Positions 34,966 to 43,914 of a DNA stretch of 44,017 nt are shown here, in pieces. The notes under the pieces are model-generated. The model did not search any database. It had not been told where the DNA came from and worked only from the letters and a program-made list of their open reading frames with translations. Within the stretch, counting starts at the first letter, position 1. The number at the start of each line of letters is the position of its first letter. Made by a program: the position numbers and the translations under genes. The DNA lies in NCBI GenBank assembly GCA_025351645.1, contig JANXVN010000315.1, positions 1-44,017 of the forward strand, written 5' to 3'. This stretch comes from Ferruginibacter sp. (GTDB taxonomy: Bacteria > Bacteroidota > Bacteroidia > Chitinophagales > Chitinophagaceae).

Positions 34966-36837
34966 ATGTGTGGAATTGCTGGAATTATATGTTTCGATAC
35001 TGCATTTGCAGGCAGGGAACAGCTTAAAAAAATGACGGATACGCTTGCCCACCGTGGCGAAGATGGTGAGGCGCATTGGATAAGCCGCTCGGGTAATGTG
35101 GGGTTTGGGCACAGGCGCCTGGCCATAATTGATACAAGCACCGCAGGCGACCAGCCAATGCACTACCTCAAAAGGTATTCCATTGTTTTTAATGGAGAAA
35201 TTTACAATTACATCGAAATAAAAGAAACCTTGTATAAAAAAGGCTATCGCTTTAAATCGGATAGCGATACAGAAGTTATACTAGCTGCCTACGATTGTTG
35301 GAAGGAAGAATGCCTGCACCAGTTTGATGGCATGTTTGCATTTGCAATTTTTGATGCAAAAGAACAACAGGTTTTTGCTGCCCGTGACCGCTTTGGGGAA
35401 AAACCGTTTTATTATGCGGCAGGTAAAGGCTTATTTGTTTTTGCCAGCGAAATGAAGGCTTTATGGGCTGTAGGGATACAAAAAAAAACGGATAAAAAAA
35501 TGCTGCTAAACTACCTAACGTTGGGGTATGTGCAAAATGCCAATGATAAAGCGCAAACTTTTTATGAGCATATATTTTCTTTGCCGCCTGCAAGTTTTTT
35601 ACAAATAAGTACACAAACGCTACAGTTTCGCACACATATTTATTGGGATATTGAAAAAGATAAAACAATACAAATAAGCCATCAAGATGCCATAGAACGA
35701 TGTGTAGAATTATTTACCACATCAGTAAAACGCAGGCTGCGCAGCGATGTTACCGTAGGCACAAGCCTTAGTGGAGGGCTGGATAGTTCGGCTATATTGG
35801 CAACCATCAATCATCCGGGTGCTTTGTTCAATACCTTTTCTGCAGTATTTCCCGGGTTTGAAAAAGATGAATCACGGTATATAAAAAGAGTTACCGATTA
35901 CCTTGCTGCAACTCAAACTACAAACGGGGATATACAATCCAATTATATAGAGCCATCCGCCTTAGGGTTGATAAAAGATTTTGAAAAGCTTTGTTACCAT
36001 CAGGAAGAGCCTTTTCAATCAAGCAGTATCTACGCACAATTTAAAGTTTTTGAACTGGCCAAAAAGTACAATGTAAAAGTGTTGCTGGATGGGCAGGGAG
36101 CCGATGAAACACAAGCTGGCTACAATAAATATATTCATTGGTACTTGCAGGGCATTACGGGTAAAAGCAAATTTATTACTGCCAACAGAGAAAAAAATCT
36201 GTTGCTTAAAAATGAAGTACCTTTTAAATGGGGCATTAAAAATTATATTTCAGCCTACCTGCCAGCGCTCACTGCTATTTATTTGGAGCAGGATGAATAC
36301 ACTAAAACTATGCGCCAGCCGGACATTGAAAAAGATTTTATTGCCTTGCTGCAAGGGCGCGAGTGGGAAGGCATACGCAAGCCTGTAATTACCAAGCTAA
36401 ACGATATTTTATATTATAACACGCATACAATTGGCTTAGAAGAATTGCTTCGCTTTGCAGACCGCAACAGCATGGCGCATGGCAGGGAAGTGAGGCTGCC
36501 ATTTTTAAGCCATGAGCTAGTAGAGTTTGTGTTTTCTTTACCGGCGAATTTTAAAATAAATGGAGGATGGACAAAATGGATGGTACGCAAAATGATGGAC
36601 AAAAAATTGCCCGATGAAATAGTATGGAGAAAAGATAAAATTGGGTACGAGCCACCGCAGCACCAATGGATGCATAATGAAATTTTACAGGATTATATGC
36701 AGGAAGCTAAACGAAAATTGGTAAGCAAAGGCGTATTAAAAAAATCGGTGCTTGATAAAAAGATACTTCCAAAAGCAGCGCATGAGGACAATAATTTTGA
36801 TTGGCGGTACTTGTGTGCAGCAAATATTATAACGTAA
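34966..36837 (+). CDS. asnB: Asparagine synthetase (glutamine-hydrolysing)
   Basis: Makes asparagine from aspartate with glutamine as amide donor and ATP. The start must be the ATG at 34966 because the catalytic nucleophile Cys has to be residue 2 (M-CGIAGI); 623 residues result. The glutaminase domain (1-about 200) has HRGEDG, GHRRLAIID and NGEIYN. The synthetase domain has the PP-loop SGGLDSS (269-275) and DGQGADE. It ends in a Lys-rich C-terminus. Similar proteins also serve in polysaccharide clusters to amidate sugars, but no such neighbours are seen here. It is a single-gene unit. Confidence 0.94.
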   Translation: MCGIAGIICFDTAFAGREQLKKMTDTLAHRGEDGEAHWISRSGNVGFGHRRLAIIDTSTAGDQPMHYLKRYSIVFNGEIYNYIEIKETLYKKGYRFKSDSDTEVILAAYDCWKEECLHQFDGMFAFAIFDAKEQQVFAARDRFGEKPFYYAAGKGLFVFASEMKALWAVGIQKKTDKKMLLNYLTLGYVQNANDKAQTFYEHIFSLPPASFLQISTQTLQFRTHIYWDIEKDKTIQISHQDAIERCVELFTTSVKRRLRSDVTVGTSLSGGLDSSAILATINHPGALFNTFSAVFPGFEKDESRYIKRVTDYLAATQTTNGDIQSNYIEPSALGLIKDFEKLCYHQEEPFQSSSIYAQFKVFELAKKYNVKVLLDGQGADETQAGYNKYIHWYLQGITGKSKFITANREKNLLLKNEVPFKWGIKNYISAYLPALTAIYLEQDEYTKTMRQPDIEKDFIALLQGREWEGIRKPVITKLNDILYYNTHTIGLEELLRFADRNSMAHGREVRLPFLSHELVEFVFSLPANFKINGGWTKWMVRKMMDKKLPDEIVWRKDKIGYEPPQHQWMHNEILQDYMQEAKRKLVSKGVLKKSVLDKKILPKAAHEDNNFDWRYLCAANIIT

Positions 36838-36898
36838 TTTTTTATTTAAACAGTAAAATAAAAGCCAATAACTATAAAGAAAACTATTGGTAACAACC

Positions 36899-37030
36899 GC
36901 CAGGACCGCCCGGATGAACCAGTTCGGACGGGGATAGGAGCAAAAATCCTTTTTTGTCGGGCCGCCCGTAACAAAAGATTGTAGCGCCCGCCCGTGCCGG
37001 TTCGGACGGGCATAGCCCGCCCGGGTGCCC
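36899..37030 (+). repeat. GC-rich composite hairpin repeat, copy B
   Basis: Occupies most of the spacer between asnB and the PLP enzyme gene. Two hairpin units flank a shared centre: unit 1 has cccggatgaaccagttcgga followed by cggg; the centre tttgtcgggccgcccg is at 36953-36968; unit 2 is cccgtgccggttcggacggg (36991-37010). The 10-mer ttcggacggg occurs twice (36923-36932, 37001-37010). The element is truncated at its right end relative to copy C. It is not coding. Confidence 0.87.
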
Positions 37031-37148
37031 AAAAAACTTTGCTGGTTATGCTTTTAATAACGGTACAAAATATTTTCCCTTTCAGGGGATAAAAGCAAAA
37101 CCGTACTTTGCAGTCCTGAAATTTTTAAACAATTAAAATTTATATATA

Positions 37149-38288
37149 ATGAAGTTGGCTACAAAAATAATTCACGCAGGCGCGGAGCCTGACCCAAGTA
37201 CCGGCGCTATTATGACGCCTATTTACCAAACATCTACCTACGTGCAAACGGCGCCCGGGCAAAACAAAGGCTATGAATATGCCCGTAGCCAAAACCCTAC
37301 GCGTAAAGCGCTGGAAGATGCGCTGGCAATTATTGAAAACGGAAAATATGGGCTTGCATTTAGCAGCGGCGTGGCAGCTACAGATGCGGTCATTAAATTA
37401 TTAAGCCCCGGCGATGAAGTGATTGCAGCCAACGATATGTACGGCGGTACTTACCGTTTGTTTAGTAAAATATTTGAAAAGTTCGGCATTAAATTTATTT
37501 ATGTAGATACTACCGATGTTGCCAATGTACAGGCCGCCGTTACCCCAAACACAAAACTAGTCTGGATAGAAACACCAACCAACCCGTTGATGAACATTAC
37601 CGATATACATGCGGTTGCAAAAATTTCAAAAGCAGCAGGGGCGCTGTTATGCGTAGATAATACTTTTGCTTCGCCTTATTTGCAGAACCCGTTAGATTTA
37701 GGCGCAGATATAGTAATGCACTCCTCTACAAAATATTTAGGCGGCCATAGCGATGTGATACAAGGCGCGTTAATGATGAACGATACAACCCTTCGGGAAC
37801 AGTTATATTTTATACAAAAAAGTTGCGGCGCAGTGCCCGGGCCTATGGATTGTTTTTTAGTATTGAGAGGCATAAAAACCTTGCATGTGCGTATGAAGCA
37901 GCATTGTGAAAATGGGTATGTGGTGGCGCATTTTTTACGCAAGCACCCTAATGTAGATAAAGTTTACTGGTGCGGTTTTGCAGACCATCCCAATTACAAT
38001 ATTGCCAAATTGCAGATGCGTGCCTTTGGCGGCATGATGAGCTTTACTTTAAAAGATGATAGCATAGAAGCGGCTTTTAAGGTATTATCATCTACTAAAT
38101 TATTTGCGCTGGCAGAAAGTTTGGGTGGCGTAGAATCGCTTATCAACCATCCTGCAAGCATGACGCATGCATCTATACCAAGAGAAGAAAGGATTAAAAA
38201 CGGGTTGGTAGATGGCTTGATCCGGTTGAGTGTTGGCATTGAAGATGCCGATGATTTGGTAGAAGATTTAAAACAAGCGATTGGGTAA
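37149..38288 (+). CDS. Cystathionine gamma-synthase/lyase family PLP enzyme
   Basis: 379 residues, Cys/Met metabolism PLP family. Marks: Y-x-R pair for cofactor phosphate (YEYARSQNPT, about 43-52), SSGVAA (75-80), ETPTNP (about 140-145), DNTFASP (about 172-178) and the PLP lysine K195 in SSTKYLGGHSD. It acts in transsulfuration: either joining cysteine with an activated homoserine (MetB) or splitting cystathionine (gamma-lyase). Sequence reading does not separate these; no met or cys genes are adjacent. The start is immediate and conserved (MKLATKIIHAG). Confidence 0.93.
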   Translation: MKLATKIIHAGAEPDPSTGAIMTPIYQTSTYVQTAPGQNKGYEYARSQNPTRKALEDALAIIENGKYGLAFSSGVAATDAVIKLLSPGDEVIAANDMYGGTYRLFSKIFEKFGIKFIYVDTTDVANVQAAVTPNTKLVWIETPTNPLMNITDIHAVAKISKAAGALLCVDNTFASPYLQNPLDLGADIVMHSSTKYLGGHSDVIQGALMMNDTTLREQLYFIQKSCGAVPGPMDCFLVLRGIKTLHVRMKQHCENGYVVAHFLRKHPNVDKVYWCGFADHPNYNIAKLQMRAFGGMMSFTLKDDSIEAAFKVLSSTKLFALAESLGGVESLINHPASMTHASIPREERIKNGLVDGLIRLSVGIEDADDLVEDLKQAIG

Positions 38289-38322
38289 AATTGCCTTAAT
38301 GAACTTATAAATTTATTGCCCC

Positions 38323-39150
38323 GTGCTTTACAATGCAAGGTTAGCCTGTTATTTTATTTTAATGCTTTTTGTTACGTGGGGCTGTACTTATAATGCAGCA
38401 AATATTAAGGAAGATACAGCCGTTGCAGTTCCAGTTACACCCGTAATAAATTATGCCGTAAAGCAAAGTTTTCCGCACGATGCAGCTTTGTTTACGGAAG
38501 GATTGTTAGTACACAATGGGCAACTGTTCGAAAGCACCGGCTCGCCGCAAAACCTGCCGCAGGCAAAGTCTATGATTGGCGTAATAAATTTGCAAACAGG
38601 CAAATTTGATGAGAAAATAGCGCTTGATAAAATGTATTTTGGCGAAGGTATTGTGTTCCTCAAAAATAAATTGTACGAGCTTACTTATAAAAACAAGGTA
38701 GGTTTTATATATGATGCTGCTACGTTTAAAAAGCTGGATTCTTTCACCTATAAAAATGCCGAAGGCTGGAGCCTTACTACAGATGGAAAGCGAATTATTA
38801 TGAGTGATGGTACTTCGGCATTAACTTATTTAGACCCAATAAAATTAACGCCGGTAAAGCAATTGAATGTTACAGAAAATGGGCAGCCAAAAGATAGCCT
38901 TAACGAACTGGAATTTATAAAGGGCTACTTGTACGCTAACATCTGGCAAAATAACAGCATTGTTAAAATAGATACTGCCTCAGGCAAAGTAGTAGGTAAG
39001 CTCGACCTAAGCTCGCTAACATTTGAAGCAAAAAATAGAAACTCCGCGGCTGATGTATTGAATGGGATTGCGTATGATAGTGTTACTGATAAGATATATG
39101 TTACTGGTAAGTTGTGGGCAAATATCTATCGGGTGGAGTTTGCACATTGA
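38323..39150 (+). CDS. Glutaminyl-peptide cyclotransferase, plant-type, lipoprotein
   Basis: 275 residues. It converts N-terminal glutamine to pyroglutamate. A hydrophobic lead ending in a lipobox (FVTWGC, Cys21) predicts lipid anchoring, followed by a five-bladed beta-propeller typical of the plant/bacterial glutamine cyclotransferase family: AALFTEGLLV, ESTGSPQN, FGEGIVFL, GWSLTTDGKRI, LNELEFI, DVLNGIAYD and KLWANIYRV are all visible. It sits 34 bp after the PLP enzyme gene. The function of exported glutaminyl cyclases in Bacteroidota is the capping of processed surface or periplasmic proteins. Confidence 0.92.
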   Translation: MLYNARLACYFILMLFVTWGCTYNAANIKEDTAVAVPVTPVINYAVKQSFPHDAALFTEGLLVHNGQLFESTGSPQNLPQAKSMIGVINLQTGKFDEKIALDKMYFGEGIVFLKNKLYELTYKNKVGFIYDAATFKKLDSFTYKNAEGWSLTTDGKRIIMSDGTSALTYLDPIKLTPVKQLNVTENGQPKDSLNELEFIKGYLYANIWQNNSIVKIDTASGKVVGKLDLSSLTFEAKNRNSAADVLNGIAYDSVTDKIYVTGKLWANIYRVEFAH

Positions 39151-39183
39151 TGAATGGATGAATGTTTTAAAGGGTTTATATTT

Positions 39184-39951
39184 ATGCAACAACTAAAAGA
39201 TTTTTTAGAAAGTAAAGTACAAGAATATAACCAGCCTTTGTTTATTAAAGACGACCCAATTTGCATACCGCATTTATTTACTAAAAAACAAGATATTGAA
39301 ATCGCTGGTTTTTTTGCGGCCATTTTTGCCTGGGGCAACCGCACCACCATTATCAATAAAAGCAAAGAGCTGCTGCAACTGATGGACAATGCTCCGCACG
39401 ACTTTTGTGTCAACCACGAATTGACGGACCTGAAGAAACTTTTGGCGTTTAAGCACCGTACATTCAATACTACAGACTTATTATATTTTGTGGCATTTTT
39501 TAAGCACCATTATATCTTGCACAACACGCTTGAAAAAGCATTTACTTTGGGGCTACAAAAAACAAATGAAACGGTAGAAAATGGCCTTATTACTTTTCAT
39601 CACTATTTTTTTTCGCTGGAAGATATACCTCACCGTACCAAAAAACATATTGCTTCGCCAGAAAAAAACAGCAGCTGCAAAAGGCTCAATATGTTTTTAA
39701 GGTGGATGGTAAGGAGGGATAAAAAAGGAGTAGACTTTGGCATTTGGAAAAATATTTCGCCAGCCCAGCTGGTATGCCCGATAGATGTGCATGTGGCTAG
39801 GGTTGCCAAAAGATTCAACTTGTTGAACAGGAGCCAAACCGATTGGAACGCAGCCCTTGAATTAACTGCTTACCTTCGCACGCTTGATAAAGATGACCCT
39901 GTAAAATATGATTTTGCTTTGTTCGGCTTAGGTGTGGTGGAGAAATATTAG
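39184..39951 (+). CDS. TIGR02757 family protein (DUF2400)
   Basis: About 255 residues, soluble. Recognised by NMFLRWMVRRD, GVDFGIW and PIDVHVARVAKRFNL, the conserved core of the family. This core resembles the helix-hairpin-helix DNA glycosylase fold (a DVH-x-x-R signature and a following helix), which suggests but does not prove a role with nucleic acid. The start is placed at ATG 39184; ATG 39154 would add ten residues (a Cys/Phe-rich lead) and almost touch the upstream stop. It is probably cotranscribed with the cyclotransferase gene 33 bp upstream. Confidence 0.85.
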   Translation: MQQLKDFLESKVQEYNQPLFIKDDPICIPHLFTKKQDIEIAGFFAAIFAWGNRTTIINKSKELLQLMDNAPHDFCVNHELTDLKKLLAFKHRTFNTTDLLYFVAFFKHHYILHNTLEKAFTLGLQKTNETVENGLITFHHYFFSLEDIPHRTKKHIASPEKNSSCKRLNMFLRWMVRRDKKGVDFGIWKNISPAQLVCPIDVHVARVAKRFNLLNRSQTDWNAALELTAYLRTLDKDDPVKYDFALFGLGVVEKY

Positions 39952-39980
39952 CTTAGCAAACGGTAGCTGATTGATGCGTG

Positions 39981-40157
39981 AAGCCCGCCCGGATGAATAC
40001 TTTCGGACGGGGATAGGAACGCCCGCCTGGATGAACCAATTCGGATAGGGAAATCCTTTTTTTGTCGAGCCGCCCGCAAAAAAAGATTGCAGTGCCCGCC
40101 CGTGCCGGTTCGGACGGGGATAGCCCGGCTCCTTGCCGCAGCGGCTTGGGGCACGCC
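39981..40157 (+). repeat. GC-rich composite hairpin repeat, copy C (longest)
   Basis: Fills the gap between the TIGR02757 gene and the hypothetical at 40188. It has an extra hairpin unit compared with copies A and B: ttcggacggg at 40002-40011, a decayed unit with ttcggataggg at 40040-40050, the shared centre tttgtcgagccgcccg at 40061-40076, and cccgtgccggttcggacggg at 40099-40118. It ends with ggcttggggcacgcc, which copy A shares in complement (GGCGTGCC). Both open frames read across it on the minus strand are shadows. Confidence 0.87.
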
Positions 40158-40187
40158 ATAAATAGCCATACTTAAAAAATCATTTTT

Positions 40188-40505
40188 ATGAATAAAGAGC
40201 TTCAATATAACCTGCAACAAACTTTTGCCCTGCCTGGCACCGTAAACGAAATGCAGGATGCTGAAAACTTTTTAGCCAGTAAAATGAATGCACTGATAAA
40301 GGATAATTTTAACCACCTGGTACAAATACTTTATCGCATAGATGTAAACGAGGCCCACCTAAAACAGGTGCTAAAAAATAATCCCAATGAAGATGCTGGA
40401 AAAATTATTGCAAGGCTAATCATTGAGCGGCAGCAGGAAAAAGCGATATCCCGCAGTAAGTTTAAAGAAGCCGGAGATGGGATTGATGAAGCAGAAAAGT
40501 GGTAA
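40188..40505 (+). CDS. Conserved hypothetical protein, small, acidic-helical
   Basis: 105 residues, no signal peptide or membrane helix. Predominantly helical: FNHLVQILYRIDVNEAHLKQ at about 41-60, then AGKIIARLIIERQQEKAISR at about 70-90, and a C-terminal DEAEKW. I recognise the LYRIDVNE ... IIxRLIIERQ pattern from uncharacterised Bacteroidota proteins but know no function. The start at 40188 is supported by the MNKELQ lead. It lies just past repeat copy C and 92 bp before the next small gene. Confidence 0.7.
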   Translation: MNKELQYNLQQTFALPGTVNEMQDAENFLASKMNALIKDNFNHLVQILYRIDVNEAHLKQVLKNNPNEDAGKIIARLIIERQQEKAISRSKFKEAGDGIDEAEKW

Positions 40506-40597
40506 GGCTTTTGGCAGAAAAAAAGCATGCTATAAATTTTTATTTTAGGTATCAATTATACGTATGAAATTAGTGGCTTACTTTAAAATTTAAAAAA

Positions 40598-40894
40598 ATG
40601 AAAGGCGTAAGTAATGAAGCCGCAGTTAATAAGCCAGGCATTGGCATAACTGCATTACCAGCGGATATCCGCAACAGCAATATTTTAACAAACGAAAATT
40701 TAGGCTTGTTGGCCAGTGTACCTGAATTACCTTTTGTAAATGCGGCTTTTGAAGATGATAGGCTTAAAAATATTATTCAATACTATTCAATAGACCCGGC
40801 GGAGATGGAAAAGGAACTGCATTATTATGCGACGGGATTATTGGATGCCGGCAAGATAAACGAAGCCTGGCAGGTGTTATTGGCTTTAAATTAA
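40598..40894 (+). CDS. Hypothetical protein, 98 residues
   Basis: No family recognised. Soluble; the first 40 residues are Gly/Ala/Asn-rich and probably disordered, followed by a helical C-terminal half (EDDRLKNIIQYYSIDP, EKELHYYATGLLDAGKINEAW). The last part reads like a single helix-turn-helix repeat unit of TPR type (YYATGLLDAGKINEAWQVL). It is in the same orientation as its neighbours and 18 bp before the Uma2 gene, so it is possibly cotranscribed. Coding character is supported by an uninterrupted frame and a plausible fold, not by homology. Confidence 0.6.
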   Translation: MKGVSNEAAVNKPGIGITALPADIRNSNILTNENLGLLASVPELPFVNAAFEDDRLKNIIQYYSIDPAEMEKELHYYATGLLDAGKINEAWQVLLALN

Positions 40895-40912
40895 TTAGCG
40901 TAAATTTATTGT

Positions 40913-41461
40913 ATGTCTTCATTAGCAAAAGTATTGCCGCATTATACGTACGAAGAGTATCGCCAATGGGAAGGCCGTTGGGAAATAATTGAAGGTATCC
41001 CCTATGCAATGAGCCCTGCTCCAGTGCCAAAGTATCAATGGGTTACGGCGAATACTATTGCCGAATTAAGGAATGGCATCAAAAAGTCAGGTTGCAACAA
41101 TTGTAGGGTCTATGATTTTATCGATATTAAAGTATCAGATGATACGGTGATACAACCTGACAGTGTAATAGTTTGTAAAGAAATAACCAAGCCTTTTCTT
41201 GATTTTCCCGCAGCATTAGTTGTTGAAGTGCTATCCCCATCAACAGCCATGAAAGACCGCAACAATAAATTCTACATCTACCAATCACAAAAAATTCTTT
41301 ACTACATTATCATCGATGCGGATAAAAATGAAATAGAAGTATATCATTTAAAAGAAGATGGAAAGTATCAACTGGAAAAAATTGCCACTACAGATCCTTA
41401 CACTTTTATATTAGATGAAGGCTGTTCCATTGATGTTGTCCTTAATAATATTTGGTCATAA
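40913..41461 (+). CDS. Uma2 family endonuclease-like protein
   Basis: 182 residues of the Uma2/DUF820 family, with a PD-(D/E)xK nuclease fold. It starts with the family pattern YTYEEYRQWEGRWEIIEGIPY (about 11-31). Candidate active-site residues are D83 (QPDSVIV) and E105 (VVEVLSPST), with basic residues at K114 and R116 after it. LSPST-x-x-KDR-x-x-K is a strong family mark. Proteins of this family are numerous in cyanobacteria and some Bacteroidota, without an assigned role. It ends at a bidirectional terminator. Confidence 0.88.
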   Translation: MSSLAKVLPHYTYEEYRQWEGRWEIIEGIPYAMSPAPVPKYQWVTANTIAELRNGIKKSGCNNCRVYDFIDIKVSDDTVIQPDSVIVCKEITKPFLDFPAALVVEVLSPSTAMKDRNNKFYIYQSQKILYYIIIDADKNEIEVYHLKEDGKYQLEKIATTDPYTFILDEGCSIDVVLNNIWS

Positions 41462-41496
41462 AAAATGTTGCTACAATAAAATTGAAGCAACATTTT
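41462..41496. terminator. Bidirectional terminator between Uma2 and DUF4197 genes
   Basis: aaaatgttgct (41462-41472) pairs exactly with agcaacatttt (41486-41496) around a 13-nt loop, directly after the Uma2 stop and 11 bp before the stop of the leftward DUF4197 gene. A/T tracts on both sides suit termination in both directions. Confidence 0.8.
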
Positions 41497-41507
41497 AGTA
41501 GATGAAA

Positions 41508-42215
41508 TTATTTTATCGAACCTCCAAAGACTTTTTTCAAAATATCGGTTGTCCTTGCTGCAAAATTGTTCCTAATATCTTTTTCTTCCAATGCTATCTG
41601 GTCAAACAAAGCATTGGTTGCTTTCGCGGTTACATAGCCCGCCAGGTCGGGGTTTATTTTTGTAAACGTTAATGGAAAACTGTTGTATTTATTTACGATG
41701 TCGCCATAATATTTAGTAGCATCAACCTTATCTAATGATGATTTTATCACTGGTAAAAATGCTGCTATTAATTGGTTAGTAGTTTTTTCCCTAAAGAAAT
41801 GCGTGGCACTTGTATCGCCATTTTTTACCAACCCTATGGCATCGCTCAGCGTCATGTTTTGGATGGCATTTACAAAAATTGGCTTGGCATAACCAGCGGC
41901 ATCTTCGGCACCACGGTTTATTTGAAGGATGGCTTTATCAACCATACTGTTTAACCCCAGGGAACGTAAGGTGTTTTCTATTTTTATTGCATCTGGCGGC
42001 AACAAAACTTTATAGGCGGCATCTTTAAAAAAGCCATCTGGCTTATTCAATTGCAGCACTGCTTTTACCAATCCCTGGCTTAATGCTTCTTTAATGCCTT
42101 GCCCCGCTTCTGCCTGCGTAACTGGGCCCAGCCCTGCGGTTTGAGTTACTTGTTGAATTACATCGCAGCCTGCAAATAGTGTGGCAAACAAGGGAATAAA
42201 TAATAACTTTTTCAT
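41508..42215 (-). CDS. DUF4197 family lipoprotein
   Basis: 235 residues. The signal peptide ends in a lipobox (LFAGC, Cys17), predicting a lipid-anchored exported protein. The family is marked by GIKEALSQGLVKAV (about 40-53), AYKVLLPPDAIKIE (about 67-80), INRGAEDAAGYAKPIF (about 99-114) and YVTAKATNALFDQIALEE near the C-terminus. The fold is all-helical and the function is unknown. A promoter-like TATCTTTG lies 21 bp before the start. It is divergent from lysS. Confidence 0.9.
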   Translation of the reverse strand: MKKLLFIPLFATLFAGCDVIQQVTQTAGLGPVTQAEAGQGIKEALSQGLVKAVLQLNKPDGFFKDAAYKVLLPPDAIKIENTLRSLGLNSMVDKAILQINRGAEDAAGYAKPIFVNAIQNMTLSDAIGLVKNGDTSATHFFREKTTNQLIAAFLPVIKSSLDKVDATKYYGDIVNKYNSFPLTFTKINPDLAGYVTAKATNALFDQIALEEKDIRNNFAARTTDILKKVFGGSIK

Positions 42216-42235
42216 TGTTTACGTTTTTGTAAAAG

Positions 42236-42270
42236 CAAAGATAGGCAAGTATGCTGCACATAATTACCAA
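42236..42270 (-). promoter_or_regulatory. Putative promoter of the DUF4197 gene
   Basis: Minus strand TTG (42270-42268), 24 bp, TATCTTTG (42243-42236). The spacing is one base longer than the usual 17-23; the -7 box is exact. Confidence 0.45.
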
Positions 42271-42364
42271 CCTATGCTAACGTACCAATCAGTTGCATGC
42301 GGTATCTTCGCAAAAATTTTACAAAGTTACCAGCGGCTTAAAACCTGCAACAATTATTTATTAC

Positions 42365-43888
42365 ATGAGCACACAACATTTATCAGAGCAGGAAATTATT
42401 AGAAGAGAAAAGCTGAACACTTTAAAAAGTATGGGCATAGATGCCTACCCTGCGGCGTTGTACCCTGTTAACGCTAACTCAGTATTTATTAAAGAAAATT
42501 TTAAGGGAGAAGTAAATAAAGAGCAGTTTGCCGATGTATGTATTGCAGGAAGGATAATGAGCGTACGGGATATGGGCAAGGCAAACTTTGCAGTGATACA
42601 GGATTGCGTAGGTAAAATTCAATTTTATATTAAGCAAGATGATATTTGCCCCGGTGAAGACAAAACAATGTACCAGCAAGTTTGGAAAAAACTGGTTGAT
42701 ATTGGCGATATCATTGGCATTAAAGGGTATGTTTTTACTACCAAGACTGGCGAAACCTCTATCCATGTAAAAGAGTTTACGATACTTACAAAAAGTTTGC
42801 GCCCGTTGCCGATTGTTAAGGAAAAAGATGGTGAAGCATTTGATGAAGTAACAGACCCTGAGTTTAGGTACCGCCAGCGGTATGCAGATTTGATAGTGAA
42901 CCCCGCCGTAAAAGAAACGTTCATCAAGCGTACTAAAATGGTCAACGCTATACGGGAGTTTCTAAATGAGCGAGGCGCATTGGAAGTAGATACGCCGGTG
43001 CTGCAAAGCATACCTGGCGGTGCCGCTGCCAGGCCGTTTACAACACACCATAATGCGTTGGATGTATCGATGTACATGCGTATTGCTAATGAGCTGTATT
43101 TAAAAAGATTGATAGTTGGCGGCTTTGATTTTGTGTATGAATTTAGTAGGAATTTTAGGAATGAAGGAATGGACCGCACGCATAACCCAGAGTTTACCGT
43201 GTTAGAGTTTTACGCTGCTTACAAAGATTATGAGTGGATGATGGATACTACGGAGCTACTGCTGGAGAAGGCCGCCATCGCAACAAACGGCGAAAGCAAA
43301 GTTACCGTTGGTGATAAGGAGATAGATTTTAAAGCGCCGTATAAAAGGATAACTATGTACGATTCTATAAAAGAATTTACTGGTTTTGATATTAGCGAAA
43401 TGGATGAAGATGGCATACGGAATGTGTGTAAAGAACTAAAGATACACGCAGATGAAAAATGGGGCAAAGGAAAATTGATAGACGAAATATTCGGCATTAA
43501 ATGCGAAGCTAATTATATACAGCCCACCTTTATTACCGACTACCCGGTAGAGATGAGCCCGCTTACAAAAAAGCACCGCAGCAAACCAGGGCTTGTAGAG
43601 CGTTTTGAACTGATGTGCAATGGCAAGGAAATAGCCAATGCCTACAGTGAATTAAACGACCCGATAGAACAGCGGGAACGTTTTGAAGAACAAGCCAAAC
43701 TGATGGAGCGTGGCGATGATGAAGCCATGTTTATTGACTATGATTTTTTACGTGCGTTGGAATATGGCATGCCTCCAACAAGCGGCATTGGTTTTGGCAT
43801 TGACAGGATTGCTATGTTGCTCACCAACCAGCATTCTATTCAAGATGTGTTATTGTTCCCGATGATGCGCCCGGAAAATTTTGAGTAG
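42365..43888 (+). CDS. lysS: Lysyl-tRNA synthetase, class II
   Basis: Charges tRNA-Lys. From ATG 42365 the protein is 507 residues, the normal bacterial length, beginning [17 protein letters not shown]; an in-frame ATG at 42293 would add 24 unrelated residues. The OB-fold anticodon-binding domain (about 50-150) contains [14 protein letters not shown]. The class II catalytic core has motif 2 ([19 protein letters not shown]) and motif 3 ([14 protein letters not shown]). NAYSELNDP near 420 is also typical. All catalytic motifs are intact. It ends before a 36-bp palindrome with a T-run. Confidence 0.97.
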   Translation: MSTQHLSEQEIIRREKLNTLKSMGIDAYPAALYPVNANSVFIKENFKGEVNKEQFADVCIAGRIMSVRDMGKANFAVIQDCVGKIQFYIKQDDICPGEDKTMYQQVWKKLVDIGDIIGIKGYVFTTKTGETSIHVKEFTILTKSLRPLPIVKEKDGEAFDEVTDPEFRYRQRYADLIVNPAVKETFIKRTKMVNAIREFLNERGALEVDTPVLQSIPGGAAARPFTTHHNALDVSMYMRIANELYLKRLIVGGFDFVYEFSRNFRNEGMDRTHNPEFTVLEFYAAYKDYEWMMDTTELLLEKAAIATNGESKVTVGDKEIDFKAPYKRITMYDSIKEFTGFDISEMDEDGIRNVCKELKIHADEKWGKGKLIDEIFGIKCEANYIQPTFITDYPVEMSPLTKKHRSKPGLVERFELMCNGKEIANAYSELNDPIEQRERFEEQAKLMERGDDEAMFIDYDFLRALEYGMPPTSGIGFGIDRIAMLLTNQHSIQDVLLFPMMRPENFE

Positions 43889-43914
43889 TTAAATTTTATT
43901 ATTTTATGTTGTAA

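Noticed and set aside
39948..40220. Two overlapping minus-strand frames next to the TIGR02757 gene
   Set aside because: Same repeat-derived peptide text (PRPKVFIRAG type); not genes.
40880..40908. TTG-N18-TAAATTTA before the Uma2 gene
   Set aside because: The final G of the -7 box is missing and it ends five bases before the start codon.
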